Source: Microthrixaceae bacterium
Lineage (GTDB): Bacteria; Actinomycetota; Acidimicrobiia; Acidimicrobiales; Acidimicrobilacustridaceae
Assembly (NCBI GenBank): GCA_947455015.1
Contig: CANGMY010000002.1
Span: forward strand, 1 to 58,080
Reading direction: 5' to 3'
DNA length: 58,080 nucleotides
The translations under genes and the position numbers were made by a program. This document shows positions 26,411 to 35,148 of this stretch, one piece after another. The notes below the pieces were generated by a model, which saw only the letters and a list, made by a program, of their open reading frames with translations, was not told the origin of the DNA and made no database searches. Within the stretch, counting starts at the first letter, position 1. Each line of letters opens with the position of its first letter.

Positions 26411-26617
26411 ATGGGTTCTGACCTTTTCGACACTGCACCGCTTGATTTCACGTGTCCACGGTGTTCGTTGCCTGTCAGCGCGCGGTTCTATGGGCCGTGC
26501 GACGACTGTCGCGAAACAATGCGCGCCACACTGGGCACGGTTGCTCGCGAAGTCGAGGCGGAGGCCTACGAGCCCAAGATGAATGTTGTTCCAAACGCGG
26601 TTGCCACAAAGGACTAA
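26411..26617 (+). CDS. Small zinc-ribbon protein, 68 aa
   Basis: Product of 68 aa with two CxxC knuckles, CPRC and CDDC, separated by 12 residues (CPRCSLPVSARFYGPCDDC), followed by an acidic helical tail. It should bind one zinc. Similar short zinc ribbons are widespread in Actinobacteria with no known role. The longer reading from 26237 overlaps the membrane transferase gene; ATG 26411 has a Shine-Dalgarno GAGGA seven bases away, which decides the start. Confidence 0.8.
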   Translation: MGSDLFDTAPLDFTCPRCSLPVSARFYGPCDDCRETMRATLGTVAREVEAEAYEPKMNVVPNAVATKD

Positions 26618-26635
26618 CGCGCAACGTTCGTGGGC

Positions 26636-27112
26636 TTAGCCCTCGATTGGAACTTCTTCAACCGTCACTGAGGTCATGACATCACCGACGGAAATGGTCT
26701 TGACAACATCGAGGCCGGCAATCGTGGTGCCGAAGAGGTTGTATTGCTTGGGGAGTCCGGGTTGGTCGCCGAGGCAGATGAAGAACTGTGATCCGTTGGT
26801 GTCGGGACCCGAATTCGCCATAGCGACTGCGCCATCTCGGTAATTACCCTGCACCGGTTCATCAGCGAACTTGTAACCCGGTCCGCCGGTTCCGTTACCG
26901 GTGGGACAACCGCCCTGAATCACGAAGCCGGGAACAACGCGGTGAAACGTGAGCCCGTCGTAGAAGCCAGTGCGAGCCAACGTGACGAAGTTGTTGACCG
27001 TCTTCGGCGCGATGCGGGGATCAAGATCCATAACGATGTCGCCCTTTGGCGTCGAAATGGTGACTCGATAGATGGTTGATGTGTCGATGGTGAATTCTGG
27101 AGCAGATGCCAT
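26636..27112 (-). CDS. Peptidyl-prolyl cis-trans isomerase, cyclophilin type
   Basis: Product of 158 aa, close to the minimal single-domain cyclophilin. Seen: NFVTLARTGFYDGLTFHRVVPGFVIQGGCPTGNG with the catalytic Arg in FHRV, GAVAMANSGPDTNGSQFFI with the active-site Gln/Phe region, and LFGTTIAGLDVVKTI. No signal peptide, so cytosolic. The ORF can open at TTG 27130, but ATG 27112 is the likely start. It is divergent from the DNA glycosylase gene 44 bases away. Confidence 0.95.
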   Translation of the reverse strand: MASAPEFTIDTSTIYRVTISTPKGDIVMDLDPRIAPKTVNNFVTLARTGFYDGLTFHRVVPGFVIQGGCPTGNGTGGPGYKFADEPVQGNYRDGAVAMANSGPDTNGSQFFICLGDQPGLPKQYNLFGTTIAGLDVVKTISVGDVMTSVTVEEVPIEG

Positions 27113-27143
27113 GTCCTCATCGTGCCACAACTCAGGGCGCTCC

Positions 27144-27149
27144 TAGGCT
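27144..27149 (+). promoter_or_regulatory. Leaderless-type -10 (TAGGCT, 6 bases before ATG 27156)
   Basis: TAGGCT ends six bases before the glycosylase ATG, with no Shine-Dalgarno. Confidence 0.5.
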
Positions 27150-27155
27150 TACCGA

Positions 27156-27782
27156 ATGGCTCTGTCCCATCGTTCCGCATCGGAAGAACTTGCCGCTCGC
27201 GACGCGGTCGTAGCGGGGCTCGTTGCTCGTCACGGACCGATGCGTCTTTCGGCTGCCCCTCCTGCGAGTCATCGCTTCGAGTCGCTGGCGAATGCAATTG
27301 CCTCCCAACAGTTAAACGGTCGAGCAGCGGAGACGATTTGGGGCCGTGTCCGGAGCCACGTCGATGGCCCATTTACCGCCGAGGCGGTGCTTCGTGTGCC
27401 CGAGACCTCTTGGCGCGAGGCGGGACTCTCCGGAGCCAAGACAGCGTCACTGGTGGACCTAGCCGAGCACGTCGCCGATGGACGATTGCAACTCGAACGC
27501 ATAGGCCGTCTCGGTGACGACGAGGTGGTGTCTCACCTGACCGCTGTCCGGGGAATTGGTCCGTGGACCGCCCAAATGTTTCTGATGTTTACGCTGCGTC
27601 GACTCGATGTTTGGCCCACTGGCGATTACGGGGTTCGTAATGGCTATGGGAAAGCCTTCAACGGTGGAGTCATGCCGTCAGCGAAGGAACTTGAACCGCT
27701 CGGTGATCGGTTTCGTCCCTACCGAAGTGTGGCTGCATGGTATTGCTGGGCTGCCGCTGACGATCCTGAATTCACCGTTTAG
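27156..27782 (+). CDS. DNA-3-methyladenine glycosylase, AlkA/HhH-GPD type
   Basis: Product of 208 aa. It removes alkylated bases in base-excision repair. The helix-hairpin-helix is LTAVRGIGPWTAQM (128-141) and the catalytic Asp is Asp157 in WPTGDYGVRNG. IASQQLNGRAAETIWGR near residue 48 is the usual first core helix. It lacks the N-terminal domain of E. coli AlkA, as is normal for many actinobacterial members. It stands alone with its own leaderless promoter. Confidence 0.92.
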   Translation: MALSHRSASEELAARDAVVAGLVARHGPMRLSAAPPASHRFESLANAIASQQLNGRAAETIWGRVRSHVDGPFTAEAVLRVPETSWREAGLSGAKTASLVDLAEHVADGRLQLERIGRLGDDEVVSHLTAVRGIGPWTAQMFLMFTLRRLDVWPTGDYGVRNGYGKAFNGGVMPSAKELEPLGDRFRPYRSVAAWYCWAAADDPEFTV

Positions 27783-27791
27783 AGCGTCCAG

Positions 27792-28805
27792 TTACAAAGA
27801 GACAGCTGTTCCCTCGAGGGGGAAATGGCAGGCCACATAGTGGTCTTCGCCAACAGCCGTCATGACGGGCTCGACCTGAGCACAGAGTTCTTGGGCATTC
27901 GGGCAGCGAGTGCGGAACCGACAACCACTTGGCGGGGAGACCGGCGAAGGGATTTCTCCTGAAAGGCCTGCAAAATCACCCTTCGGGGCGTCGGGATCGG
28001 GCGGCGGAATCGAATCCAGCAACGTCTTTGTGTAGGGGTGCGCTGGAGTCGAGTACAGCAGGTCGGGATTACCGACTTCGCACAATTTCCCGAGGTACAT
28101 GACTGCTACTCGGTCGCTCACATTCTTCACGACGGCGAGGTCGTGTGCGATAAAGAGCATCGTGAGTCCGTAGCGCTCTTTCATGTCCTGAAGCAGATTG
28201 AGTATTTGCGCCTGAACCGAAACGTCAAGAGCAGAGACAGGTTCGTCGCAAATAAGAAGCTTCGGTTCAAGCATCAGCGATCGAGCGATGCAGATTCGCT
28301 GGCACTGACCACCTGAGAATTCTGATGGTCGTCGGGTGCGTGCGCCCTCAGGATCGATACCAACAGACTCGAGCGTCTTGTCGACAAGTGCTGCTTGCTC
28401 CGCTGTCGTTCCGCGCTTCCAGATTCGCAAAGGCTCGGCAACGATGTCTGTGACCTTGCGGCGTGGATTCAACGACGAGATCGGGTCCTGAAAGATCATC
28501 TGCATCTGCGGACGTATTTCCCGCAGGTCAGTGCCCGACAGCGTTGTGAGGTCCTGTTGCTCAAGAAGCACTGAACCAGACGTGGGGGAGGGCATCTGCA
28601 TGAGAGCGCGGCCAGTCGTCGATTTTCCTGAACCGGATTCACCAACAAGTCCCAAGGTCTCGCCAGGGAGGATGTCGAGGCTGACATCACTCACTGCATG
28701 AACTTTGAGTCCAGTTGATCCGATAGGGAATTCAACGACGATGTTCTCGGCGCGCAGAAGCGATGCTGATGTGTCACGAAGGTGGGCGGTACCAGAACCA
28801 GCCAT
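27792..28805 (-). CDS. Oligo/dipeptide ABC importer, ATPase (OppF/DppF type)
   Basis: Product of 337 aa. Walker A is GESGSGKST, signature SGGQCQRICIARSL (Cys where Arg is common), Walker B LLICDEPVSALD. The C-terminal PVSPPSGCRFRTRCPNAQELC block is the oligopeptide/dipeptide transporter C-terminal region with the Cys motif that may bind an Fe-S cluster. It starts by a one-base overlap (TAATG) with the OppD-type gene. It works with that ATPase to energise import of peptides or related solutes. Confidence 0.93.
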   Translation of the reverse strand: MAGSGTAHLRDTSASLLRAENIVVEFPIGSTGLKVHAVSDVSLDILPGETLGLVGESGSGKSTTGRALMQMPSPTSGSVLLEQQDLTTLSGTDLREIRPQMQMIFQDPISSLNPRRKVTDIVAEPLRIWKRGTTAEQAALVDKTLESVGIDPEGARTRRPSEFSGGQCQRICIARSLMLEPKLLICDEPVSALDVSVQAQILNLLQDMKERYGLTMLFIAHDLAVVKNVSDRVAVMYLGKLCEVGNPDLLYSTPAHPYTKTLLDSIPPPDPDAPKGDFAGLSGEIPSPVSPPSGCRFRTRCPNAQELCAQVEPVMTAVGEDHYVACHFPLEGTAVSL

Positions 28806-29899
28806 TAGAGGCCCCCTGCTGAACTCATCGCGCCAGGTGCGGGAACGCCAACAGGAACTCCCGCAGCGATGTTGCGCTCAAGAGCTTCACGGTTCGCGTC
28901 GGAGCCCACCGGATACCAGCAACGCCATGCATGGCCATTTTCGGATTCAAGCGGTGGTTCCTCGTTCAAACATTTTTCCTGCACGTAGCGACAACGAGGG
29001 GCGAAGTTGCAACCCTTAGGTGGCGACAGGACATTCGGAGGACGTCCAGGAATCGCCTCGAGGCGAGTATGGCTTGGGCTTTCGATGCGTGGAATGGAGC
29101 GAAGAAGTGCTTCGGTATAGGGCATCTTCATGTTGCGGAACAGTTCGGTTGTCGAGGCTTTCTCGACAACCTTTCCGCCGTACATCACCATGATCTCGTC
29201 GGTGCGACTGGCGACAACTCCGAGGTCGTGACTGACAAGAATCATCGCCATGTGGCGGTCACGCTGAAGATCGTCAAGAAGATCAAGGATCTGAGCCTGC
29301 ACTGTTACGTCGAGCGCAGTTGTTGGCTCGTCGGCGAAGAGAATCTTCGGCCCGCAGGCCAAGGCGATCGCGATCGTGACTCGCTGGCGCATGCCACCGG
29401 AAAGCTGATGCGGGTATTCGTTGAGTCGTCGCTCGGGCTCGGGGATGCCGACCTGGCGGAGAAGAGCGGTAGCAGTTGCTTTCGCTTCTTCTTTATCGAC
29501 TCCGAGATGATGGCGCAGAGACTCGGTGATCTGCTTCCCGATCTTCATGACGGGATTCAGTGAGGTCATTGGATCCTGGAAGATCATTGCCATCTCGGCG
29601 CCCCAGACATGACTCATCTGTTTTTCGTTGTAGCCGATGACGTCAGTGCCTTCGTAGATCACATGCCCCTCGCGAATCACATTGCGATTCGGAAGAAGTC
29701 CCATGACCGAACGCGAGAGAACGGTCTTTCCGGACCCAGATTCGCCGACGACGCCGAGTGTTTGACCGCGTTCGAGAACGAAAGAAACGTCGTCGACTGC
29801 ACGCACAACACCCCGCTCGGTGCGGAACGAAGTGGAGAGGCTTCGCACCTCAAGTAGTGGAGAGTTCTGGGAGTGGGGAGATGTGTCGGTCATGGTCAC
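28805..29899 (-). CDS. Oligo/dipeptide ABC importer, ATPase (OppD/DppD type)
   Basis: Product of 364 aa. Walker A GESGSGKTV, signature LSGGMRQRVTIAIAL, Walker B LFADEPTTALD and C-terminal GCNFAPRCRYVQEKC. Residues QDPMTSLNPVMKIGKQI are typical of OppD. The start overlaps the upstream permease gene by four bases (ATGA), and the end overlaps oppF by one base, so translation is coupled through the operon. Confidence 0.93.
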   Translation of the reverse strand: MTMTDTSPHSQNSPLLEVRSLSTSFRTERGVVRAVDDVSFVLERGQTLGVVGESGSGKTVLSRSVMGLLPNRNVIREGHVIYEGTDVIGYNEKQMSHVWGAEMAMIFQDPMTSLNPVMKIGKQITESLRHHLGVDKEEAKATATALLRQVGIPEPERRLNEYPHQLSGGMRQRVTIAIALACGPKILFADEPTTALDVTVQAQILDLLDDLQRDRHMAMILVSHDLGVVASRTDEIMVMYGGKVVEKASTTELFRNMKMPYTEALLRSIPRIESPSHTRLEAIPGRPPNVLSPPKGCNFAPRCRYVQEKCLNEEPPLESENGHAWRCWYPVGSDANREALERNIAAGVPVGVPAPGAMSSAGGL

Positions 29900-30876
29900 G
29901 CCTCCTTCACATCGGTGTATTCACGAATTCGGTCTCCGGAGAAATTGAGCGCAAGCACGGTGAGGAAAAGCACCGCACTTGGAATGAGGGCGATCCACGG
30001 AGCGCCGTTTTCGAGAGCTGGCTTGCCGCTCACGATCATGTTGCCCCATGTAGCAGTGGACGCTGCATCGATGGAAAGACCAAGGAAGGAAAGACCTCCC
30101 TCGGCCACCATGGCAACTGCAACGGCGATGATCGAGAAAGACAAAAGCGGCGGGATGATGTTGGGAAGAATCTCGCGTCGAAGAATCCGAATGTGACTCG
30201 CACCGAGAGAGCGGGCAGCAGTGACGAATTCGCGCTGACCGTAAATAAGTGCATTCGCTCGAACGAGTCGAGCAGTCGGGGCAATAGCGACGATGCCAAG
30301 TGCGATGGAGACGGTGATGACGGTTTTGGAATCGGTGAAGTTCACGATGGCAAGTGCAAGCAGGAGCGCAGGGAACGAAAGGAGAACATCCATCATCACC
30401 ATGAGCACTGTTTCGGTCTTGCCTCGCAGGTAGCCGGCAGCGATACCAACACCGGTGCCAATCACTCCACCAAAGATGATTGAGAGGAAGCCAACCGCAA
30501 GCGACGCTCGTGCACCCCAAATAACTCGGCTGAATATGTCTCTACCAAGTGCGTCAGTTCCAAACCAGAACTGTGCGCTCGGTGCGAGTCGGGGACGACC
30601 AACAACTTTGGCTGGATTCTTGATCGGTAACCACGGAGCTGTGATCGCAAGCACAACGACAAGTATGAAGAAGCCCGCTGCGATCCAGAAGAACAGACCG
30701 AGGCGCTTCTTCGGCCGGGCCCCATCAACCTGATCAGGGTCGAGCGTATGGAGCGCCTCGGAGTTGTACTCATCGCCATCGGCAAAGCGCGTCACTTCGG
30801 TGGCGAGATCGCCACTGGCGGAAAAGACCGAGTCCGGAGCGGGACGGCCGGCAGCGTCAGGCGAGGGCGCGGGCAT
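29896..30876 (-). CDS. Oligo/dipeptide ABC importer, permease (OppC/DppC type)
   Basis: Product of 326 aa with a cytoplasmic N-terminal extension, a first helix (LFFWIAAGFFILVVVLAITA), the LGTD-type loop FWFGTDALGRDIFSRVIWGA that marks OppC, and the EAA loop region ARSLGASHIRILRREILPNI. The ORF opens at TTG 30915, but ATG 30876 has Shine-Dalgarno AGGA (30883-30886) at six bases and overlaps the preceding permease by 20 bases. Confidence 0.92.
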   Translation of the reverse strand: MPAPSPDAAGRPAPDSVFSASGDLATEVTRFADGDEYNSEALHTLDPDQVDGARPKKRLGLFFWIAAGFFILVVVLAITAPWLPIKNPAKVVGRPRLAPSAQFWFGTDALGRDIFSRVIWGARASLAVGFLSIIFGGVIGTGVGIAAGYLRGKTETVLMVMMDVLLSFPALLLALAIVNFTDSKTVITVSIALGIVAIAPTARLVRANALIYGQREFVTAARSLGASHIRILRREILPNIIPPLLSFSIIAVAVAMVAEGGLSFLGLSIDAASTATWGNMIVSGKPALENGAPWIALIPSAVLFLTVLALNFSGDRIREYTDVKEA

Positions 30877-31810
30877 GACGAATCCTGGGGTCGAGGGCGG
30901 CGTAGAGAAGGTCAACGATGAAGTTCACAAAGACGTACGCGCAAGCGATGACAACGACTGCTCCCTGCACAGGGACGTAATCCTGTCCTTGGATTGCGGC
31001 GTAGGTATAGCCACCCAGACCGTTAAGTCCGAAAATAACTTCGAGGATGATTGTTCCTCCGACGAGGCGACCGAAGTTGAGACCAATCACGGTGATGAGC
31101 GAGAACGTCGAAGGTTTGAACGCGTGACCGTAGAGAACACGTCGAGGAGTCATTCCTTTTGCCCGTGCCATCGCAATGAAGTCTTCTTGCATTGTTGCGA
31201 TGAGGTCAGTGCGAAGCAGACGCATGTAAACGGCCATTTCGGCAACTGCAAGACACACCGCCGGAATCGTGAGCGAAGCGAGGCTCGCGATTGGGTCATC
31301 GCTAAAGGCGGTGTAGCCGGTGGCATTGCCAATTTTGAGTGTGACGGGGAAGATCCAAATGAGGAGCATCGCCATAACGAAATTTGGCACCGCCAACAAC
31401 ATGAAGAGCGTGGCGCTTGAGGTGCGGTCAAGGATGCCGCCCGCTCTCTTTGCAGCAGCAAAGGCGAGCGGCACTGCGACGAGTAGCGCAAGGAATTGCG
31501 AATAGAGAAGAAGTTCGATCGTCACTGGCATTCGCTCTGCAAGTGCTTCGGAAACTGGCTGAGCATTTCGCGCCGATGTACCGAGGTCGCCTGTAACTGC
31601 GTTGCCCAGCCATCGCACATAACGCACAGGCATTGGGTCGTCGAGATGGAACTCAGCACGTTTCTGATCAACGCACTCTTGCCCGCCGGCGCCAGCGCAG
31701 AGGCGGGTAGCGGTATCTCCAGGAAGGAGTTCGAGCAGCAAGAACGACAGGAATGTGACGCACAGCAGCACAACGACGAGCTGCACGATTTTCCTGCGGA
31801 CGAATCTCAT
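30857..31810 (-). CDS. Oligo/dipeptide ABC importer, permease (OppB/DppB type)
   Basis: Product of 317 aa, first gene of the operon. It has the N-terminal helix IVQLVVVLLCVTFLSFLLLELLPGD, the HLDDPMPVRYVRWLGNAVTGDLGTS-like periplasmic part of OppB, the EAA loop ARAKGMTPRRVLYGHAFKPS, and a C-terminal DPRIRHARALA. The usual substrate-binding protein gene is missing in front: upstream lie only a promoter region and the glycerophosphodiesterase gene. Confidence 0.92.
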   Translation of the reverse strand: MRFVRRKIVQLVVVLLCVTFLSFLLLELLPGDTATRLCAGAGGQECVDQKRAEFHLDDPMPVRYVRWLGNAVTGDLGTSARNAQPVSEALAERMPVTIELLLYSQFLALLVAVPLAFAAAKRAGGILDRTSSATLFMLLAVPNFVMAMLLIWIFPVTLKIGNATGYTAFSDDPIASLASLTIPAVCLAVAEMAVYMRLLRTDLIATMQEDFIAMARAKGMTPRRVLYGHAFKPSTFSLITVIGLNFGRLVGGTIILEVIFGLNGLGGYTYAAIQGQDYVPVQGAVVVIACAYVFVNFIVDLLYAALDPRIRHARALA

Positions 31811-31919
31811 CGTTGCGCCTCAGTGTGGAATGGGACGGTCAGTTGCGGCATGGGAACGGATCTCAGATTTCGACTCGCGGGGGAGCGACCGCCCCCATGT
31901 GACCTTCGCCACAGACCGG

Positions 31920-31948
31920 AACCTAGGCAGAACCTACCGACCTGTCAA
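31920..31948 (-). promoter_or_regulatory. Sigma70-type promoter of the opp operon
   Basis: On the minus strand TTGACA (31943-31948) is separated by exactly 17 bases from TAGGTT (31920-31925). This is the only near-consensus -35/-10 pair I found. It gives a leader of about 100 bases for the OppB gene, with a small GGGGG/CCCCC hairpin at 31879-31896. The rest of the 31811-32037 gap shows nothing else. Confidence 0.75.
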
Positions 31949-32037
31949 CCATTTAGAGACTAGGCGACCGGTTCGGTGTTCGTGAACTGAGTCAAGTTGC
32001 TGCGTCACGCTCGGTCGAAGATCTTGGCGCTGGGTCC

Positions 32038-32796
32038 TCACCACTGGTCGCGGGACTCGAGAACGCCGCGCAATACGGCAGGGAGGTCAGTCATGATCCC
32101 GTCCACGCCCAGGTCCAGAAGTCGTTTCATCTCGTCCTCATCATCGATGGTCCAAACGTGGACCGGCAGCCCAGCACGATGAGCTCGACGGAGAAAGCGC
32201 CGGTCGACAAGAGGGACCTTTCCCGCATGCGTCGGCACCTGCAAGCAGTTGCCCTCTGGCACCTTTCGGCCAATGCCGAAACTCGAGGCCCGAATGCGGG
32301 CAACCCCCTTCGGGCCCATTGAGGTGCAGATCTCGTTGCCGAACTGCGCTCTGAAGTGTTCAAGCCGTCGGTCGGAAAACGAGCCGAGACAGACGCGGTC
32401 AAGAGTCCTCGTGCGTTGCAGGAGGTCGGCCAGTGGTTCGACGACCTCATCATGCTTCGGATCGATGTTGACCCGGAGGTTCGGCCATGTCAGGAGAAGT
32501 TCTTCGAGGAGGGGAATTGGCGCGATGCCATCGATCCGCGCCTGAGAAACCTCAGACCACGGCAACTCCGAAATGAGGCCGATTCTGTCGGTCACCCGGT
32601 CCAGATGATCGTCGTGAAAGGCGATGACAACGCCGTCAGAGGTGACATGGGCGTCGGTCTCTACATACCGGTACCCCAGTTCAACGGCGTTGGCGAATGC
32701 TTCGATCGAATTTTCGGGCCAATCGCCGGCCCCACCTCGGTGAGCGAAGGCAATCGGTCCGTTGTGTTCAAGGTAGGGGTGAGTGGCGTTCCGCAC
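32038..32796 (-). CDS. Glycerophosphodiester phosphodiesterase
   Basis: Product of 252 aa. It hydrolyses glycerophosphodiesters to glycerol-3-phosphate and an alcohol. Family residues are in IAFAHRGGAGDWPENSIEAF (catalytic His-Arg and metal Glu), VETDAHVTSDGVVIAFHDDHLDRVTD (Glu-x-Asp and second catalytic His), and the C-terminal VHVWTIDDEDEM. No signal peptide, so probably cytosolic. Its GTG start has TACGGT six bases upstream. It shares a 68-base divergent spacer with the SirB1-like gene. Confidence 0.93.
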   Translation of the reverse strand: MRNATHPYLEHNGPIAFAHRGGAGDWPENSIEAFANAVELGYRYVETDAHVTSDGVVIAFHDDHLDRVTDRIGLISELPWSEVSQARIDGIAPIPLLEELLLTWPNLRVNIDPKHDEVVEPLADLLQRTRTLDRVCLGSFSDRRLEHFRAQFGNEICTSMGPKGVARIRASSFGIGRKVPEGNCLQVPTHAGKVPLVDRRFLRRAHRAGLPVHVWTIDDEDEMKRLLDLGVDGIMTDLPAVLRGVLESRDQW

Positions 32797-32802
32797 GCCC
32801 GC

Positions 32803-32808
32803 ACCGTA
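32803..32808 (-). promoter_or_regulatory. Leaderless-type -10 (TACGGT, 6 bases before GTG 32796)
   Basis: TACGGT on the minus strand at the standard spacing from the glycerophosphodiesterase GTG. It is the same hexamer and spacing as at 5800-5805. Confidence 0.55.
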
Positions 32809-32851
32809 GACCGCACAGACTCAGAGAGAACGCGAAATCTCACGACGCCGG

Positions 32852-32857
32852 TACCCT
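32852..32857 (+). promoter_or_regulatory. Leaderless-type -10 (TACCCT, 7 bases before GTG 32865)
   Basis: TACCCT precedes a GTG that opens the SirB1-like ORF 30 bases before its first ATG. It supports the GTG as the start and pairs back-to-back with 32803-32808. Confidence 0.45.
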
Positions 32858-32864
32858 CACCACC

Positions 32865-33644
32865 GTGGGATCGACAGACCGTTTCGCGATTCTTATGGCC
32901 AGCGACGAGCGATTGATCGCTGTTGACGAGGCCGCCTTTGTTCTCGCTTCTCATTTCCATGAGGGCGTTGCTGTCGATGATCGTCTTGCTGAACTTGATC
33001 GCCTTGCGGCCGGCTGCGGACCATCACTCGATGCTCTACTCGATCATGTCTTTACGAATTTGGGATTCCTTGGAAATAGTTGTGGCTACTACGACCAAAA
33101 CAATTCGTGTCTCGATTCGGTAATCGATCGACGTCTCGGAATTCCGATCACCTTGTCGATTGTGTTGATGTCGGTAGGCCGCCGTGTCGGACGACAAATG
33201 AGTGGCATCGGGATGCCAGGTCATTTCCTTACCTTTGATGTCGAATCGGGTGTGTACATCGATGCATTCGATGGTGGCCAGAAACTTGACGAATTTGCCT
33301 GCAAACAATTGTTCACGCAGCTCCATGGCCCTGATGTGCCTTGGCATCCATCAATGCTTTCCCCGATTGGTCCGCGCGGAATTATTCGGCGGATGCTCAA
33401 CAACCTTGCTCAAGTCGCCATGAACGAAAGCGACCACCGTTCACGAATCATCGCCACTCGGCTTCGAAGCCTTCTTCCCGACGCCTCGATTTGGGAGCGA
33501 GCGGAATTGGCCCGGGCCTACGAGGCGTCCGGTGACTTTGAGCGAGCATCGTGCGTCCTTGAAGCCGTCGCGGCTGAGGCTCCGCCCGATGAAGCGAAAG
33601 GCTTTCGGTTCGCTGCGGCCGAGTTGCGAGCGCTTCTGAACTAG
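32865..33644 (+). CDS. SirB1/transglutaminase-like family protein
   Basis: About 259 aa. The core is NSCGYYDQNNSCLDSVIDRR followed by GIPITLSIVLMSVGRR and MSGIGMPGHFLTF, the Transglut_core2/SirB1 pattern: a Cys in N-S-C-L and a His in GMPGHF positioned like a papain-type pair, then an Asp (VYIDAFDGG). The C-terminal third is helical and TPR-like (ARAYEASGDFERASCVLEAV). Function in bacteria is unclear. An ATG at 32895 is the alternative start. It is followed by pyruvate kinase at 66 bases. Confidence 0.85.
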   Translation: MGSTDRFAILMASDERLIAVDEAAFVLASHFHEGVAVDDRLAELDRLAAGCGPSLDALLDHVFTNLGFLGNSCGYYDQNNSCLDSVIDRRLGIPITLSIVLMSVGRRVGRQMSGIGMPGHFLTFDVESGVYIDAFDGGQKLDEFACKQLFTQLHGPDVPWHPSMLSPIGPRGIIRRMLNNLAQVAMNESDHRSRIIATRLRSLLPDASIWERAELARAYEASGDFERASCVLEAVAAEAPPDEAKGFRFAAAELRALLN

Positions 33645-33698
33645 GGCTGAACGTCAGGCATTGCGCAAAAGAGTTCCGTTTGCAACGACTATCACCGG

Positions 33699-33704
33699 TA
33701 GCGT
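33699..33704 (+). promoter_or_regulatory. Leaderless-type -10 (TAGCGT, 6 bases before ATG 33711)
   Basis: TAGCGT precedes the pyruvate kinase ATG by six bases; there is no Shine-Dalgarno. It is identical in sequence and spacing to 35929-35934 and 250-255. Confidence 0.55.
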
Positions 33705-33710
33705 GAGCCT

Positions 33711-35144
33711 ATGACCCGTCGCACGAAGATCATTGCGTCCATTGGCCCAGCCTCCGACGATCCGCGCGTACTGAAGGGTCTCATTCAGTCCGGCATGGAC
33801 ATCGCCCGTATCAATCTTTCGCACGAGTCGCTCGAACTGGCGCTCGAGCGCTACCACCGCATTCGGGCGGTAGCTGCCGAAGTTGGCCGGCCTGTCGGAA
33901 TTCTCGCTGACCTTCCCGGGCCGAAGGTGCGCCTCGGAAAGCTTCCAGGAGACGGCGTCCTGCTCGTCGATGGCCAGGAATTCCTCGTAACTCCCGGTAC
34001 CGACCCAAGCACTGCCGAGGTCTTTCAGGTTGATTACGAAGATTTGCTGACCGATATTCATGAAGGAGACCAGTTGGTCTTCGGTGACGGTGCAGTGCAA
34101 GTGCAGTCGCTCGGCCGTCAGGGCGATCACCTCCGGGTGCGCGTCAATCACGGCGGGCACCTCACCGGTCGCCCAGGAATTCACATCCCCTCGGACCGAT
34201 TGCGTATCGCGACTCCAACGCCGGAGGATCTTCGGTTCCTCGATGCATTCGTCGAGGTGGGCATCGACATGATCGCACTTTCATTCGTACGTTCGGCTCA
34301 CGACGTTCGGCGCGTCGGAACGGAACCCGCGCCTCGCGGTCCAATGGTTGTCGCAAAGATCGAAACCCGAGCAGCGGTGCAGAACTTGGCGTCGATTGTT
34401 GAAGTCGCCGATGCCGTAATGGTCGCTCGTGGCGATCTTGGCTCCGAGTTTCCGATCGAAGAACTACCTCATCTCCAAAAAGAAATCATTCGCCGCTGTA
34501 TCGCTGCCGGTCGACCAGTAATCACCGCGACGCAGATGCTCGAATCAATGATTCATTCACCAAGCCCGACGCGTGCCGAAGCATCAGACGTTGCCAACGC
34601 AGTCTTCGACGGTTCATCGACCGTCATGCTTTCCGGTGAAACGGCGATTGGTGACGATCCCGAACATGTCGTCGACGTCATGTCGCGTATTGCCGCAAGG
34701 GCCGACGAAAAATTCGATTACGCAGGCTGGCCAGCTCTTCTTGCTTCGCTTCAACTTGCGACCGGGGACAGCGCGGAATCTCGTGTCACGAATGCTGTGA
34801 CTTCAGCTGCGCAACGAGCAGCAAGTGAGATCGGCGCCGCTGCAATCCTCTGTATTTCGCAGAGCGGTTTCACCGTTCGATCTGTCGCCCGTTTCCGCCC
34901 GAAGGCAAAGATCCTTGGCTTCTCGTCCGATCCGAGAACGGTCGCCCAGCTCACCATGAGTTGGGGCACAACCCCCTATTTGCTCGAAGCCGCGGGCAAT
35001 GCCGACGAGTTGACTGACGAAGCGATTTCACTCGCGAAGAGAATGGGCGAGATTCACACCGGCGATCTCGTCGTCGTCGTGGGCGGTTCGAGATTCTCGA
35101 AGGGCCGCGTCACCGACACCGTTCGCGTCATCGAAGTTCCGTAG
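33711..35144 (+). CDS. pyk: Pyruvate kinase
   Basis: Product of 477 aa, full length. It converts phosphoenolpyruvate and ADP to pyruvate and ATP. Seen: TKIIASIGPAS at the N-terminus, ARINLSH, ILADLPGPKVRLG before the B domain, DMIALSFVRSA, VAKIETRAAVQN with the catalytic Lys, VMVARGDLGSEFPIEELP for the metal site, and TATQMLESMIHSPSPTRAE. The C-terminal regulatory domain is present. The end lies four bases before the next ATG, so a hydrolase gene is co-transcribed. Confidence 0.97.
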   Translation: MTRRTKIIASIGPASDDPRVLKGLIQSGMDIARINLSHESLELALERYHRIRAVAAEVGRPVGILADLPGPKVRLGKLPGDGVLLVDGQEFLVTPGTDPSTAEVFQVDYEDLLTDIHEGDQLVFGDGAVQVQSLGRQGDHLRVRVNHGGHLTGRPGIHIPSDRLRIATPTPEDLRFLDAFVEVGIDMIALSFVRSAHDVRRVGTEPAPRGPMVVAKIETRAAVQNLASIVEVADAVMVARGDLGSEFPIEELPHLQKEIIRRCIAAGRPVITATQMLESMIHSPSPTRAEASDVANAVFDGSSTVMLSGETAIGDDPEHVVDVMSRIAARADEKFDYAGWPALLASLQLATGDSAESRVTNAVTSAAQRAASEIGAAAILCISQSGFTVRSVARFRPKAKILGFSSDPRTVAQLTMSWGTTPYLLEAAGNADELTDEAISLAKRMGEIHTGDLVVVVGGSRFSKGRVTDTVRVIEVP

Positions 35145-35148
35145 GTCG

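Noticed and set aside
31811..32037. A short solute-binding protein or fragment upstream of the OppB-type gene
   Set aside because: No frame of either strand gives a signal peptide or SBP motif; the region is promoter and leader.
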